NCBI RefSeq assembly: GCF_029931775.1
Contig: NC_079312.1
Coordinates: forward strand, 12,965,821-13,029,820
Length of the DNA stretch: 64,000 bases
Direction: 5' to 3'
Source: Euleptes europaea
Taxonomy: Eukaryota; Chordata; Lepidosauria; Squamata; Sphaerodactylidae
In this document: one piece after another, positions 10,110 to 20,738 of the stretch
Layout of the letters: each line of letters starts with the position of its first letter
Position numbering within the stretch: position 1 is the stretch's first letter
Notes under the pieces: model-generated
Seen by the model: only the letters and a program-made list of their open reading frames with translations
Databases searched by the model: none
What the model was told of the DNA's origin: nothing
Program-made: the position numbers and the translations under genes

Positions 10110-10254
10110 GTAAGGCCAGTGATGTACATGCTTGCACTGTAGAGGTGGTGGGGCAGGGCACTACCGTTGCAGACTTCCAGCAGGAGGGTCGCTTTTGAAA
10201 AAATATGCCCCTATGAAAAAATATAACTTGGGAAGGGCCCTTTCACACATGACC

Positions 10255-10412
10255 ACAAGAAGTTGCCTTATACTGAATCAGACACCCTTGGTCCATCAAG
10301 TCAGTATTGTCTACTCAGACCGGCAGCGGCTCTCCGGGGTCTCAGGCTGAGGTCTTTCACATCACCTACTTGCTTGGTTCCTTTAACTGGAGATGCCGGG
10401 GATTGAACCTGG
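10255..10412 (-). mobile_element. tRNA-Ala-like SINE, split by the LTR element (continues 18245-18298)
   Basis: The reverse strand gives the head GGCTGTGACTCAGTGGTAGA (in the 18245-18298 part) and a B box like GGTTCAATCCC; its 3' body ends in a TATAAGGCAACTTC-like tail. The LTR retrotransposon sits in the B-box region. Confidence 0.8.
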
Positions 10413-11531
10413 TGTCAAAAAGAGAGCGGCAACCGGTCTCCACCAGCTGGGCTCTCTGGTGTTTAGGTTTGGGGTAATCTACAAAACAAAACGTTCAACT
10501 CTAGGCTTCCGCCTTGAGCTGAACGGGTCGCTGCCACCAGCTCTGAATCAAAAGGTTGAGCCTCCAGGCAAAGGGCTCAGAGCAACCCTTACCAAGCTCC
10601 AAATACAGGGTGAGTCTCTCTGCCAAGCTGAGACTTGGTCAGAGTGGTTCACACTGTCCAAAAGGTTCACACAAAAGATAGCATGGGCAAAGCCAGTCTA
10701 GGCACTAGGATTCAGGCTTGGGAAAACCACAGAAACCACTAGACACAGCAAATATAATAAACTAGAAGTTTATTCAAAAGTTTGTGCTCGTTACAGAAAG
10801 ACAAACGTGAGGCAGGTTAGCATATAAAACAAGAAAGCTTCAATAATCTAACTACACATTTCATCAGAAAGGCAATTGGCTTAGGTTTAGGCAATCAGGC
10901 AAATTGGTAAAGCTTTTGGAGATGCAAAAGAGTTACCACAGTCCACGAGTTAGCATCTGGGTGTCAGCATGCTGGTCTCCTCAGTCAAGCATAGATTCGT
11001 TCTATGGGACAAAGCAAAAGGTGATGACAGACTCCAGGATGCGCCCGCGCATCCCAAAAGCCTCCATGCTTCTAAGTCCAAACAGGGCTCATTTTATTCC
11101 CTCCATCTTAGCGGCTTATGGCCATCTTAGCCAATAAAATGGCGAGAATTTCAATCAGCCCTGAATTAATTGTCAGGTCATCTCCCAGTCACGAGTGTTA
11201 CCGGTGTCTCGCATTCTGCAGTTATGCGAGGCACCTGGAAAGACTCCAACTGAGTGATAACGCTTAATGGGCCCCTTCGTTGTCAAGGAGATAAATCGTT
11301 GGTGCTGCCCCCAATAGCTGTAAAGTCAGGGCAGCTGTTTATCTCCAACCTTGAGATCTTTAAGGAGTACCTCTAAAACCGAAAGTACATTCCACTGTGA
11401 TTTGTGAGAAGCCTGCTTGTTATTCCAGGCCCCTCAATGTTTAATGCTCCAACGGTTAATATCAGAAAATACCAGGCCTGAAGCCTGAACCAGTGTTTCA
11501 TAGAAGGAAAGCAGGGTGCTTTTCCTTCACA
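10413..11531 (-). repeat. 3' LTR of the Gmr1-like element
   Basis: 1119 bp and essentially identical to 17126-18244. A purine-rich tract (GAAGGGAAGGA on the minus strand, about 11532-11542) lies directly before it, as expected for plus-strand priming. Confidence 0.95.
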
Positions 11532-11756
11532 TCCTTCCCTTCGGGGAGATGAAAATACGCGGTTCGCTTATTTTTATCTTACCATAAAACTAATCTACCA
11601 TAGTCAATTAAAATCACGCAACAACCTACACAGTTTAATACAGAAACTAAACATATATGAGGTAGATTAGGTTTTACTAGCAGCATTGTGCAAAAATGGC
11701 TATATTCCAATAACTACACAAATACAGAAGAGAAAACAGGGTTAAAACAGCTTAAC

Positions 11757-14700
11757 CTAAACCAAATCAGAGTCCACATAAGCTCGAGAGAGGTGATCAG
11801 CAACCTTGTTGTCCCTCCCTTTGATGTGAACTATTTTAAAATCAAAATCTTGCAAAGCAAGGCTCCACCTCAAAAGTTTCTGGTTGGTATTTTTAACTCT
11901 ATCAAGCCAGCATAAAGGTGAGTGATCCGTTTGCAATTCAAATTGCTGTCCCCATAGGTAAGGTCTCAATTTATTTAATGCCCAAAAAATAGCTAAACAC
12001 TCCCGTTCAATAACTGCCAGGTTCCTTTCTCGTGGCAGCAACTTTTTGCTCAAAAATACCACAGGCCTCAGTTCTCCCTGAGGATCCTTCTGAAGCAGGG
12101 CAGCTCCAAGGCCAAAATCAGACGCATCCGTCTGGACTACAAACTGTTCATTAGGATCAGGGGCAATTAGCACCTGTGATTGCAAAAGAGCCTGCTTTAA
12201 CGCAGCAAATGCTGTTTGACACTCCTCAGTCCAAACAAGCCTAATGGGTTGTCTTTTTCTACATAACTCCGTCAGCGGAGTGGCCAGGGTAGAGAAGTGG
12301 GCTATAAACCTCCTGTAAAATCCTATAAGGCCCAGGAAGGCCTGCAATTGACGTTTGGTTTTGGGCCTAGGCCACTCTTGGATACTTTGCACCTTGGCCT
12401 CTAGAGGCTGAATCAGGCCCTTGCCAACGATATAGCCCAAATATTGAACAGATCCTAGCCCAAATTGACACTTTGGGGCTTTCACAGTTAGGCCTGCAGA
12501 CTTCAGTCTCTCCAAAACCTTTTCCAAATGAACCAAATGTTCTTCCCAACTGTCACTATAGATCGCCACATCATCTAGGTACGCACAGGAGAACTCATTA
12601 AGACCATTTAACAGGAAATTAATTAACCTTTGAAAGGTCGCCGGGGCATTTCGGAGACCAAAAGGGAGAGTAACAAACTCATAGAGTCCCATAGGAGTAG
12701 AGAAAGCAGTTTTCTGAATGGACTCGGGCTCCACAGGGATCTGCCAGTACCCTTTGGTCAAATCTATACAGCTGACATACTGGGCCCGCCCCAACCTTTC
12801 AATCAAGTCATCTATCCGTGGCATTGGGAAATGGTCTGCCACTGTCACAGCATTCAGCTTCCTATAGTCTACACAAAATCTAATAGAACCATCAGGTTTA
12901 TTCACCAACACCACAGGGGAACACCAGGGGGAATTACTTGGCCTAATCACCCCCATCTCCAGCATAGCTTTTACTTCCTCTGCAATGGCTTTCCCTTGCT
13001 GAGGTGACACTCTATAGGGATGTACAGCTAATGGGGCTGCAGTTCCAGTATCAATTGCATGTTTAGCCATGCTGGTCTTTCCCGGTAAACTAGAAAAAGT
13101 TGTTTCAAACTTGCTCAAGACACCATACAACTGTTCAGCCTGTGAAACACTCAGAGCAGGGCTTAACATTAGCTCACTCAACCCACCAGGTTGCTGGCAG
13201 TCTGAAAGCAGATCAAAAGGCTGTTCCTCCAGCTCTGCTTTTACTGCAAACATGCCAGGAGCTCGCTCATGGTACCTCTTAAGGGTGTTCACATGATAGA
13301 GGCGAGGCTTGGGGTGTTCCTGGGGGCAAGATACCAAATAATTCACTTCATTTTCCCTCCTCAGAACTTCACCAGGTCCTAACCAGGCCAAAGTTCGCTT
13401 ATTAGGCCTGATATGCCTGAGAATCAACACTTTATCCCCAGCCTCAAATTCTCTGACCACAGCTTTTTTATCATAGTATTTTTTCTGTACTATTTGAGCC
13501 TTCTTCATGTTCTGCTGGGCTATTTTCCACACACCACTTAGAGTTTCCTTCAGCTTAGTCATGTATTCACACACAGATCTGGGCCCAACCTCTAGGGTCC
13601 CTTCCCACTGTTGTTTTAACAAGTTTAGGGGGCTGCGTACAGATCTGCCCAAAGCCAACTCATTTGGGGAAAACCCCAGGCTTTCCTGAATCGTATCACG
13701 GTAGGCACACACAAGAAACAGCAAATTCTGATCCCAGTCAGCTGGGTGAGTCACAGCGTACTTTTTCAGCATGGTCCCAATTGTTTTATTCAACTTCTCT
13801 ATCAGACCATTTGACCAGTGACAATACGCGACGCTGACTCGGTGTTCTATGTTAGCCAACTTGAACACCTGTTGGACCAGGTTGGACAGGAAACTACCCC
13901 CAAGATCGCTGGCTATGGTCTTAGGAATCCCAAAGGAGCACACAAGGGTTAATAAAGCTTTAGCAATGCTAGGAGCTGAGATACTAGCAAGGGGAATGGC
14001 TTCACAAAAGTGGGTACAAAAATCAATCATGGTCAGTATATATTTCTTCCCAGTTCTGGTGGGGGTCGGAAAGGGCCCTACCAGATCAATTCCCCATTTT
14101 GCAAAAGGCTCTCCCTCTATGGCAGAGGGTTGCAGGGGGTACCTTGCATGATCTCGCTCATACCCCACCCTCTGGCACACATCACAAGTTCTCACATAAT
14201 TTTTAACATCCTCATACACATCCGGCCAATAGAACTGTCTGGAGATCTTCTCCAAAGTCCGTTTCACTCCAAAATGCCCACTAAAAGCACACTCATGTGC
14301 CATCTGAAGCACACTGCCTCTCTGAGATTTTGGCACAACCAACTGTTTTCTAGGGGCACATTCAGGAGCTAAGTCCTTGGGATGAAATTCTCTATAGAGC
14401 AACTCATTTTCAAAATAAAAGCGTACCCTTCTGTCTCCAGAGGCCCTTGGCTCTGTCTGGGCCTGTTCTCGGCACCTTTCAAGAGTCTCATCTTGTTGCT
14501 GCTCATTTGCAAAGTTAACATTTTCTACTGTGAGAGGTAAAGGCTCTCCTGGTCCCTTTCCCTCACTCTCAGGCTCATGTACATCTGAAGGGGAGGAATT
14601 CGTGGAGCTGCTCTCTGGCAAGAGAGGCTTAGCAATCAAGACAGGTAAAGGAATTTCCCCTTCCCCCTCTTCCTCCTTTTCAAAATTCATTTTATCAATC

Positions 14701-17000
14701 AAATATTGCTTATATGCTACATCATTTCCCACAAGACACTGATGCCCACAATTGTTTGAGTGGACTAAGACAGGCATAACCTCATTCACATCTTTATAAG
14801 CAATTTTTACAAAAGCAACCCTCATTGAAATTGGATCACTGGCATAAGGGGTCACCCACATTTGTTGTCCCTCTTTCAACTGTCCCGGTTCTAACAAATT
14901 CTCATTTATACTACTTATTTCTGAACCGGTGTCTCTTAGCCCTAACACTTTTTTATTATTCACCTGAAGTTCGCAGCTAAAAGTCATATTGGACCAGCAG
15001 GGTTGCCTCGGGTCGATGAAGGCCATCCTCACAGGCTGCAGGCTTGCATCAGGCTGGGCTGGGGCTGCTTCTCTCGGCTCCCTCCCGGCTGTCTGCATTC
15101 CGGCTGGAGGAGTTGAAACTGTCGCCGCTGGCTCACCCTCAGTTATGCTGATTTCCTCTTCCCAATTTTCAGCTGCAGGCTGCTGAGTTGTAGTCACAAG
15201 CCGCACTCTTGGAGCAGGAGTGGGGGGGGTTGATTTTTTCTTCTCCCTCTCCTTTAATGCCGGGCAGTCCTGTCTTTTGTGCCCTTTCTTCTTACAGAAG
15301 AAGCATAGGCCAGACTCGATGGACACATGGGGATGTACTGTAGCTGTAGGGGAGGTTTCTGCTGGCTTTCCCCCACGTCTTTCTTCCCCTCCCGACTTCT
15401 TACTCTGAGTTGGAGCAGGGTTTCGTGGCTGCCCTCCCATGCTGCTTGGTTTTCCAAAGCCCTTCTGCCTGTTCAATTGCAGCTGCTCAGCACAACTGGC
15501 TGCACTGGTCAAAGTCCCTGGGCTTTTATCCTTGACAAGGGCCACCAGATCCTCCGGGAGAAGCCGAAAAAATTGTTCCAGAAGCATAAGCTCTTTCAAG
15601 TCTTGGAAAGTATGGATGTTCTCTGAGGCTAGCCACCTTTCAAAATTGCGATTCAAACGGGACGCAATGGCTGGGTAGCCCTCAGTGGTATTTCGGTCAA
15701 TCTTTCTAAAGGCTCTACGATAGGATTCAGCAGACAAAGCGAAGTGCTGCTGAGCTAGCTTCTTAAATGCCATATAATCATTACTCGCGCTAAGGGGGAG
15801 GTTCCCCATCAAGTCAAGTAGGCTCCCCGATATCTGGGCCCTCAAAACTCTCATCCAATGATTAGTCGGGATATTAAAATCCAGACATGCCAATTCGAAA
15901 AGTGAAAAATATGCCAAAAGATCACAAGACTCTGAGTATGGCGGTAGCAAATGTCTATTGGCTCGCCATGTAGCGAGGGGATCTCTCTGGCTTCGGCCAC
16001 GGTGCGGGGAAAAGTCTTCTTCCTCATCGGAGGTATAGTAATCTCTCCACTTGCTTCTCCTCCTCTCCCGGCTCTGCTGCCGCTGCCTTAGGGGTCTGTG
16101 ATCCGTCAGCTCGCCTGCCCCACCATCTCCCTGCCAGGTAAACTTCCACTCCGCTGGGGATGGGCTGCTGTAGGGGACTTCTGGCTTGGCTCTAGGTTCG
16201 AGGGGACGGGATCTCTCTCGGGTGTCCCACAGGGAAAACTTCCTCTGCTCTTCCTCCCGTCTCTCCCAGTCTCTTTGCCTGGACCTTCCCCTCTCCTCTG
16301 AGTCTTGGGGTGGGGGTACTGGGGAATTAGCTCGAAAAGTCTTTTCCCCCCTTTCCCCAATCTCACCAATGTAGTCTTCCGGGCTGTAAGTCATCAGCTT
16401 TGGCTCCCGGGGCACACAACATTCCAGCTCCCATCTCCTTGCCTCTCGGTCTCGAGGGTGGATGTTTGGGGACTTCGCTCTTTCTGGCTCTCCCCTCCTT
16501 TCCCCAGACTCACCGAGGTGGTTTGCAGAGCTGTAAAAAGCTGCCGTCGGCTTCCTTGGTTGGCCCCACTCTCTCTCCCATTTCCGTCTCATCTCCTGCC
16601 ACATCTCCTCCTCTCTCTGCTGGGCACTTCGGAGTTCTTCCTCCATAGCCGCAAGCTGGGTCGAGCTGCCAGGTCGAGTAGTCGTTGCCAAGTTCCCAAC
16701 AGTTGGGGGGGCAGGTTGTTTAGAGCGTACTGCCGGCTCACCACTGATAGGCTTCCAACACGGTTGTGGGTCTGGCCTTACTAGGTCCCACTCATCCTCC
16801 GAGAGCTCCACGAGGTCTCGCAATCCCACTTCAGTCAGAGGTTTAGTAATTCGTCCCTTTCTGTCAAGTAAAGGTCTCTGGGGTTCTCCCCCCTCTTCCC
16901 CCATCCGGTAGGAAGTGTCCAAAAGACCAGTCTGGTCAACTGTCATTAGGCTGCTCTCATTCTGGTTTTCAAAAGACAGCCTACCTGTTGCCATTGCCAA
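11757..17000 (-). CDS. gag-pol polyprotein of the Gmr1-like LTR retrotransposon (1747 aa, mobile-element gene)
   Basis: A single frame covers the whole coding region. Domains in order: Gag (about 1-560); a CCHC zinc knuckle, CFFCKKKGHKRQDC, near 570; an aspartic protease with DTGSE near 690; integrase with a zinc-binding H-H-C-C region (HECAFSGH ... CDVCQR, about 905-945) and catalytic core motifs (GIDLVGPF near 970, then SDLGGSF and an E in NGLIEKLNKT near 1070); reverse transcriptase with VDYRKLNAVT near 1377 and the active site YLDD near 1474; and RNase H with QTDASD near 1624. Integrase before reverse transcriptase is the reverse of ordinary Ty3/gypsy elements and is known for the Gmr1 group. 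No envelope gene. It encodes the element's own replication proteins, not a host function. The start is the first Met, 125 bases from the 5' LTR. Confidence 0.93.
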   Translation of the reverse strand: MAMATGRLSFENQNESSLMTVDQTGLLDTSYRMGEEGGEPQRPLLDRKGRITKPLTEVGLRDLVELSEDEWDLVRPDPQPCWKPISGEPAVRSKQPAPPTVGNLATTTRPGSSTQLAAMEEELRSAQQREEEMWQEMRRKWEREWGQPRKPTAAFYSSANHLGESGERRGEPERAKSPNIHPRDREARRWELECCVPREPKLMTYSPEDYIGEIGERGEKTFRANSPVPPPQDSEERGRSRQRDWERREEEQRKFSLWDTRERSRPLEPRAKPEVPYSSPSPAEWKFTWQGDGGAGELTDHRPLRQRQQSRERRRSKWRDYYTSDEEEDFSPHRGRSQRDPLATWRANRHLLPPYSESCDLLAYFSLFELACLDFNIPTNHWMRVLRAQISGSLLDLMGNLPLSASNDYMAFKKLAQQHFALSAESYRRAFRKIDRNTTEGYPAIASRLNRNFERWLASENIHTFQDLKELMLLEQFFRLLPEDLVALVKDKSPGTLTSAASCAEQLQLNRQKGFGKPSSMGGQPRNPAPTQSKKSGGEERRGGKPAETSPTATVHPHVSIESGLCFFCKKKGHKRQDCPALKEREKKKSTPPTPAPRVRLVTTTQQPAAENWEEEISITEGEPAATVSTPPAGMQTAGREPREAAPAQPDASLQPVRMAFIDPRQPCWSNMTFSCELQVNNKKVLGLRDTGSEISSINENLLEPGQLKEGQQMWVTPYASDPISMRVAFVKIAYKDVNEVMPVLVHSNNCGHQCLVGNDVAYKQYLIDKMNFEKEEEGEGEIPLPVLIAKPLLPESSSTNSSPSDVHEPESEGKGPGEPLPLTVENVNFANEQQQDETLERCREQAQTEPRASGDRRVRFYFENELLYREFHPKDLAPECAPRKQLVVPKSQRGSVLQMAHECAFSGHFGVKRTLEKISRQFYWPDVYEDVKNYVRTCDVCQRVGYERDHARYPLQPSAIEGEPFAKWGIDLVGPFPTPTRTGKKYILTMIDFCTHFCEAIPLASISAPSIAKALLTLVCSFGIPKTIASDLGGSFLSNLVQQVFKLANIEHRVSVAYCHWSNGLIEKLNKTIGTMLKKYAVTHPADWDQNLLFLVCAYRDTIQESLGFSPNELALGRSVRSPLNLLKQQWEGTLEVGPRSVCEYMTKLKETLSGVWKIAQQNMKKAQIVQKKYYDKKAVVREFEAGDKVLILRHIRPNKRTLAWLGPGEVLRRENEVNYLVSCPQEHPKPRLYHVNTLKRYHERAPGMFAVKAELEEQPFDLLSDCQQPGGLSELMLSPALSVSQAEQLYGVLSKFETTFSSLPGKTSMAKHAIDTGTAAPLAVHPYRVSPQQGKAIAEEVKAMLEMGVIRPSNSPWCSPVVLVNKPDGSIRFCVDYRKLNAVTVADHFPMPRIDDLIERLGRAQYVSCIDLTKGYWQIPVEPESIQKTAFSTPMGLYEFVTLPFGLRNAPATFQRLINFLLNGLNEFSCAYLDDVAIYSDSWEEHLVHLEKVLERLKSAGLTVKAPKCQFGLGSVQYLGYIVGKGLIQPLEAKVQSIQEWPRPKTKRQLQAFLGLIGFYRRFIAHFSTLATPLTELCRKRQPIRLVWTEECQTAFAALKQALLQSQVLIAPDPNEQFVVQTDASDFGLGAALLQKDPQGELRPVVFLSKKLLPRERNLAVIERECLAIFWALNKLRPYLWGQQFELQTDHSPLCWLDRVKNTNQKLLRWSLALQDFDFKIVHIKGRDNKVADHLSRAYVDSDLV

Positions 17001-17089
17001 ATTCCTAACTCACACCTCACAAAATAACAAACACTTGCCAGCCACCTCACACTGTAATCCTTAGCACAAAATAGGTGTAAAGCAATCTC

Positions 17090-17125
17090 TGGGTTCCCAG
17101 TTCGAATCCAACCGCTACGCCACCA
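17090..17125 (-). promoter_or_regulatory. Candidate primer binding site of the LTR element
   Basis: Directly inside the 5' LTR the minus strand begins TGGTGGCGTAGCGGTTGGAT and continues into a TTCGAAC T-arm-like motif. It is therefore complementary to a tRNA 3' end carrying CCA; the best resemblance from memory is tRNA-Leu, with imperfect match. Confidence 0.5.
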
Positions 17126-18244
17126 TGTCAAAAAGAGAGCGCCAACCGGTCTCCACCAGCTGGGCTCTCTGGTGTTTAGGTTTGGGGTAATCTACAAAAC
17201 AAAACGTTCAACTCTAGGCTTCCGCCTTGAGCTGAACGGGTCGCTGCCACCAGCTCTGAATCAAAAGGTTGAGCCTCCAGGCAAAGGGCTCAGAGCAACC
17301 CTTACCAAGCTCCAAATACAGGGTGAGTCTCTCTGCCAAGCTGAGACTTGGTCAGAGTGGTTCACACTGTCCAAAAGGTTCACACAAAAGATAGCATGGG
17401 CAAAGCCAGTCTAGGCACTAGGATTCAGGCTTGGGAAAACCACAGAAACCACTAGACACAGCAAATATAATAAACTAGAAGTTTATTCAAAAGTTTGTGC
17501 TCGTTACAGAAAGACAAACGTGAGGCAGGTTAGCATATAAAACAAGAAAGCTTCAATAATCTAACTACACATTTCATCAGAAAGGCAATTGGCTTAGGTT
17601 TAGGCAATCAGGCAAATTGGTAAAGCTTTTGGAGATGCAAAAGAGTTACCACAGTCCACGAGTTAGCATCTGGGTGTCAGCATGCTGGTCTCCTCAGTCA
17701 AGCATAGATTCGTTCTATGGGACAAAGCAAAAGGTGATGACAGACTCCAGGATGCGCCCGCGCATCCCAAAAGCCTCCATGCTTCTAAGTCCAAACAGGG
17801 CTCATTTTATTCCCTCCATCTTAGCGGCTTATGGCCATCTTAGCCAATAAAATGGCGAGAATTTCAATCAGCCCTGAATTAATTGTCAGGTCATCTCCCA
17901 GTCACGAGTGTTACCGGTGTCTCGCATTCTGCAGTTATGCGAGGCACCTGGAAAGACTCCAACTGAGTGATAACGCTTAATGGGCCCCTTCGTTGTCAAG
18001 GAGATAAATCGTTGGTGCTGCCCCCAATAGCTGTAAAGTCAGGGCAGCTGTTTATCTCCAACCTTGAGATCTTTAAGGAGTACCTCTAAAACCGAAAGTA
18101 CATTCCACTGTGATTTGTGAGAAGCCTGCTTGTTATTCCAGGCCCCTCAATGTTTAATGCTCCAACGGTTAATATCAGAAAATACCAGGCCTGAAGCCTG
18201 AACCAGTGTTTCATAGAAGGAAAGCAGGGTGCTTTTCCTTCACA
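17126..18244 (-). repeat. 5' LTR of the Gmr1-like element
   Basis: 1119 bp, TG...CA ends, containing AATAAA on the element strand. On the other side the SINE resumes after the CCTGG duplication. Confidence 0.95.
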
Positions 18245-18298
18245 CCTGGGACCTTCTGCATGCCAAGCAAACGCTCTACCACTGAGTCACAGCCCTCC

Positions 18299-18458
18299 CC
18301 TAACATACTGAATAATGGACTTTCAATCCACTTTCAATGCACTTTAGAGCTCATTTGCAAGCAGATCTTGCCATTCCATACAGTCAAATCCAGCTGCAAA
18401 GTGCATCGAAAGTGGATTGAATGTACATTATTCGGCATGTGTGAAAGAGCCCTTAATC
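18299..18458. mobile_element. Foldback MITE
   Basis: Inverted ends share AATAATG...ACTTTCAATCCACTTTC and its reverse complement near 18405-18435, with GCACTTT motifs inside. ~160 bp, non-coding. Confidence 0.65.
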
Positions 18459-18565
18459 TTGTACAATTTTTTTTTTGTTAAGTCTCTGATTCAGCCTGGT
18501 GTGACTGCTTTTTCTTCCTGACCCGTGGGGTATCTCACATGAGAATTCTCTCCTTCTGCCAGCAG

Positions 18566-19710
18566 GTGGTGATGAGGAAATGGGTGGGGAGAAGGACAAC
18601 CAGGGAGGAAATTCTGTGGAAGCAGAACCACCCTGGATGCTTTCAGAAGAGGCCGAGCCTGGGAACTCTGGAGACTCCTCGGAGGACTTCCCACGAAAGC
18701 GCAAGGAGGGACTGATTGATTTTCAGAGGTGCAGCAGGGGACTCGACAAAGAGACGGACCAACCCTGGATCCTTGCGGGCGAGCCAGAAAAAATACACCA
18801 TCAGTGTGGAGAAGTCTTTCAGTCCTGGCCTCAGTTCGCTGACCACCAGCGAAGATGTACAGAGGAGTCAGCGTATGAGCATTTAGCCTGTTCGGAAAGC
18901 TTTAGAAGTGGCAGTACCCTTGTTCCTCACGTAGGAGACAAGCCCTACATCTGCTCGGCCTGTGGGAAGAGCTTCACTGACCACACTGTCCTCGTTGCTC
19001 ACGAGAGAACTCACAGGTCCGAGACCCCGTTTAAACCCACGGACGCCGAACCCCCTTTCCCTCACGACTCGTTGCCAATCAAGGATAAGAGAGCACCCCT
19101 GGGAGAGAGACCGTATAAATGCAGTGATTGCGAGAAATCGTTTGGGACCAGGGCAATCCTGAGCAGCCACAAGAGGACCCACACAGGGGAGAAACCGTAC
19201 CACTGCCCCGACTGCGGGAAATGCTTCGGCATGACTTCGGCCCTCATCAGACACAAGCGAACCCATACGGGGGAGAAACCGTACAAATGCTTGGAATGTG
19301 GGCGATGCTTTGGAGACCGATCCGGGTTCAACATGCACGTGCGCATCCACACGGGAGAGAAGCTCTACCGGTGTCTGGACTGCGGGAAAAGCTTTGGGCG
19401 GCAAGCCCACCTGGCCGACCATGAGAGAATCCACACAGGTGAGAAGCCCTACCAGTGCCCGGAGTGTGAGAAGCGCTTCAGCAGCTTGTCAATCCTCATC
19501 AAGCACAAGAGGACCCACACGGGCGAGAAGCCCTACCGGTGCTCGTTCTGCGGGAAAAGCTTTGGCCAGAGTTCGAGCTGCATGAAACATGAACGCACCC
19601 ACACGGGAGAGAAGCCGTACAAATGCTCCTACTGCGGGCAAAACTTCAGCCAGAACTCGAGCTGCCTGAGGCACGAGAGGACCCACTCCGGGGAGAAGTC
19701 TTTCAAATGA
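18566..19710 (+). CDS. C2H2 zinc-finger exon of locus 1 (intact, 8 fingers)
   Basis: The last exon of a SCAN-type zinc-finger transcription factor, predicted to act in the nucleus by sequence-specific DNA binding. The acceptor CTTCTGCCAGCAG ends at 18565. The exon enters in phase 1 and opens GDEEMGGEKDNQGG. A degenerate finger region comes first, then one full finger (CSACGKSFTDHTVLVAHERTH), a ~45-residue spacer, and seven tandem fingers joined by TGEKPY-type linkers, ending in SGEKSFK and a stop at 19708-19710. All eight keep both Cys and both His. The frame is open throughout, in contrast to the damaged SCAN and middle exons upstream. The exon may now be a recent relic, or be transcribed from another start (for example the in-frame ATG at 18580). 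A 7.8 kb LTR element separates it from the preceding exon. Confidence 0.9.
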
Positions 19711-19765
19711 TCACCCCCCCTCCCCCTGCCACTTTTCATACATTCACCTGTATGCCGGATCCCCA

Positions 19766-20076
19766 AAAGAAGAAGAAGAGTTGGTTTTTATACGCCGACT
19801 TTCTCTACCACTTAAGGAAGAATCAAACCGGCTTACAATCTCCTTCCCCTCCCTTCCCCACAACAGACACCCTGTGAGGTAGGTGGGACTTGGAGAGCTC
19901 TAAGAGAACTGTGTCTAGCCCAAGGTCACCCAGCTGGCTTCGTGTGTAGGAGTGGGGAAACCAACCCAGTTCACCAGATTAACATCCACCACTTGTGGGG
20001 GGAGTGGGGAATCAAAACCGGTTCTCCACTGCTCCTAACCATTGCTCTTAACCACTATACCACGCAGGCTCTCCCT
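19766..20076 (-). mobile_element. tRNA-derived SINE (CCAACTCTTCTT type)
   Basis: Reads from AAGAAGAAGAGTTGGTTTTT to the tRNA-like head near AACCACTATACCACGCAGGC. It lies just after the locus 1 stop codon and may form part of the 3'UTR. Confidence 0.8.
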
Positions 20077-20079
20077 CCA

Positions 20080-20738
20080 AGCCCAAAAGCTTCATTTCAT
20101 GCTAAGGCAGTCAGTGGAAGGCTCGTATCTGGGATTCCCGGTTCTCTGCTGAATATCTGAATTCACGGGGGGGGGGGGAGGGTACAATTTGGAGAGTCAT
20201 TAACTCTTTCCTTCTCTAACTGCTCTTCATATTAGGCATTGCTGAGGGGGGCAAGTAGGAGAGCAGAGGGGCAAAACTGACAGATGGAGGAAGAATTCAT
20301 CTCTCCACAACCACCACCGTTGTGGAGATCCTGGGTGCTTGCTGGATATCTCGTTTTGCCTTCAGACGCTTGGACTCTGTGCCCAGCTGAATGCCCCAAG
20401 GGAAAACTAACATAAAGAAGACTGCATGTTTTGTGATCACGCAAATGTGTAGATTTAGTACTGGGTGCCCCAAAGAAGCAAAGACCAGCTGTTCCTTGCA
20501 TACAGGCATATTCCCATGTTATTAAAAAACTAGTTTACACGGACCTTTGCTTCATGGGGAATATAATATTTTTTGATCCTGTATAAAATCTGTTTAGAGA
20601 GTCAATGTGGAATAGTGGTTAAGGTGTCGGAGTAAGATCTGGGCCATCCAGGGCAGGGCAACCTGAAGTTAGGGATCTGGAATTAGAATCCATTATGTCT
20701 GGACAGATTCTCACAAGGCTGCTTCAGGTAAACAGATG
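20080..20738. other. Downstream region of locus 1
   Basis: Holds a G-run (20167-20178), one ATTAAA (20521-20526) that could serve as a poly(A) signal, and an old SINE-head-like piece near 20600-20660. Nothing else recognised. Confidence 0.35.

Larger units (their letters stand above)
10413..18244 (-). mobile_element. Whole-looking Ty3-class LTR retrotransposon, Gmr1-like domain order
   Basis: The element is 7832 bp, minus orientation, with a 5-bp target duplication CCTGG at 10408-10412 and 18245-18249. The 1119-bp LTRs begin TG and end CA. One long uninterrupted gag-pol frame lies inside, with a short leader and a purine-rich tract before the 3' LTR. The LTRs show about one difference by eye, so the insertion is very recent. 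It lies in the intron between the KRAB-like and finger exons of locus 1, antisense to that gene, inside a tRNA-Ala-like SINE. No break was seen. Confidence 0.95.

Noticed and set aside
18883-19434. Long minus-strand ORF opposite the locus 1 fingers
   Set aside because: Shadow of the repetitive C2H2 coding strand; no family features. The same holds for the plus-strand ORFs at 58935-59733 opposite the locus 3 fingers.
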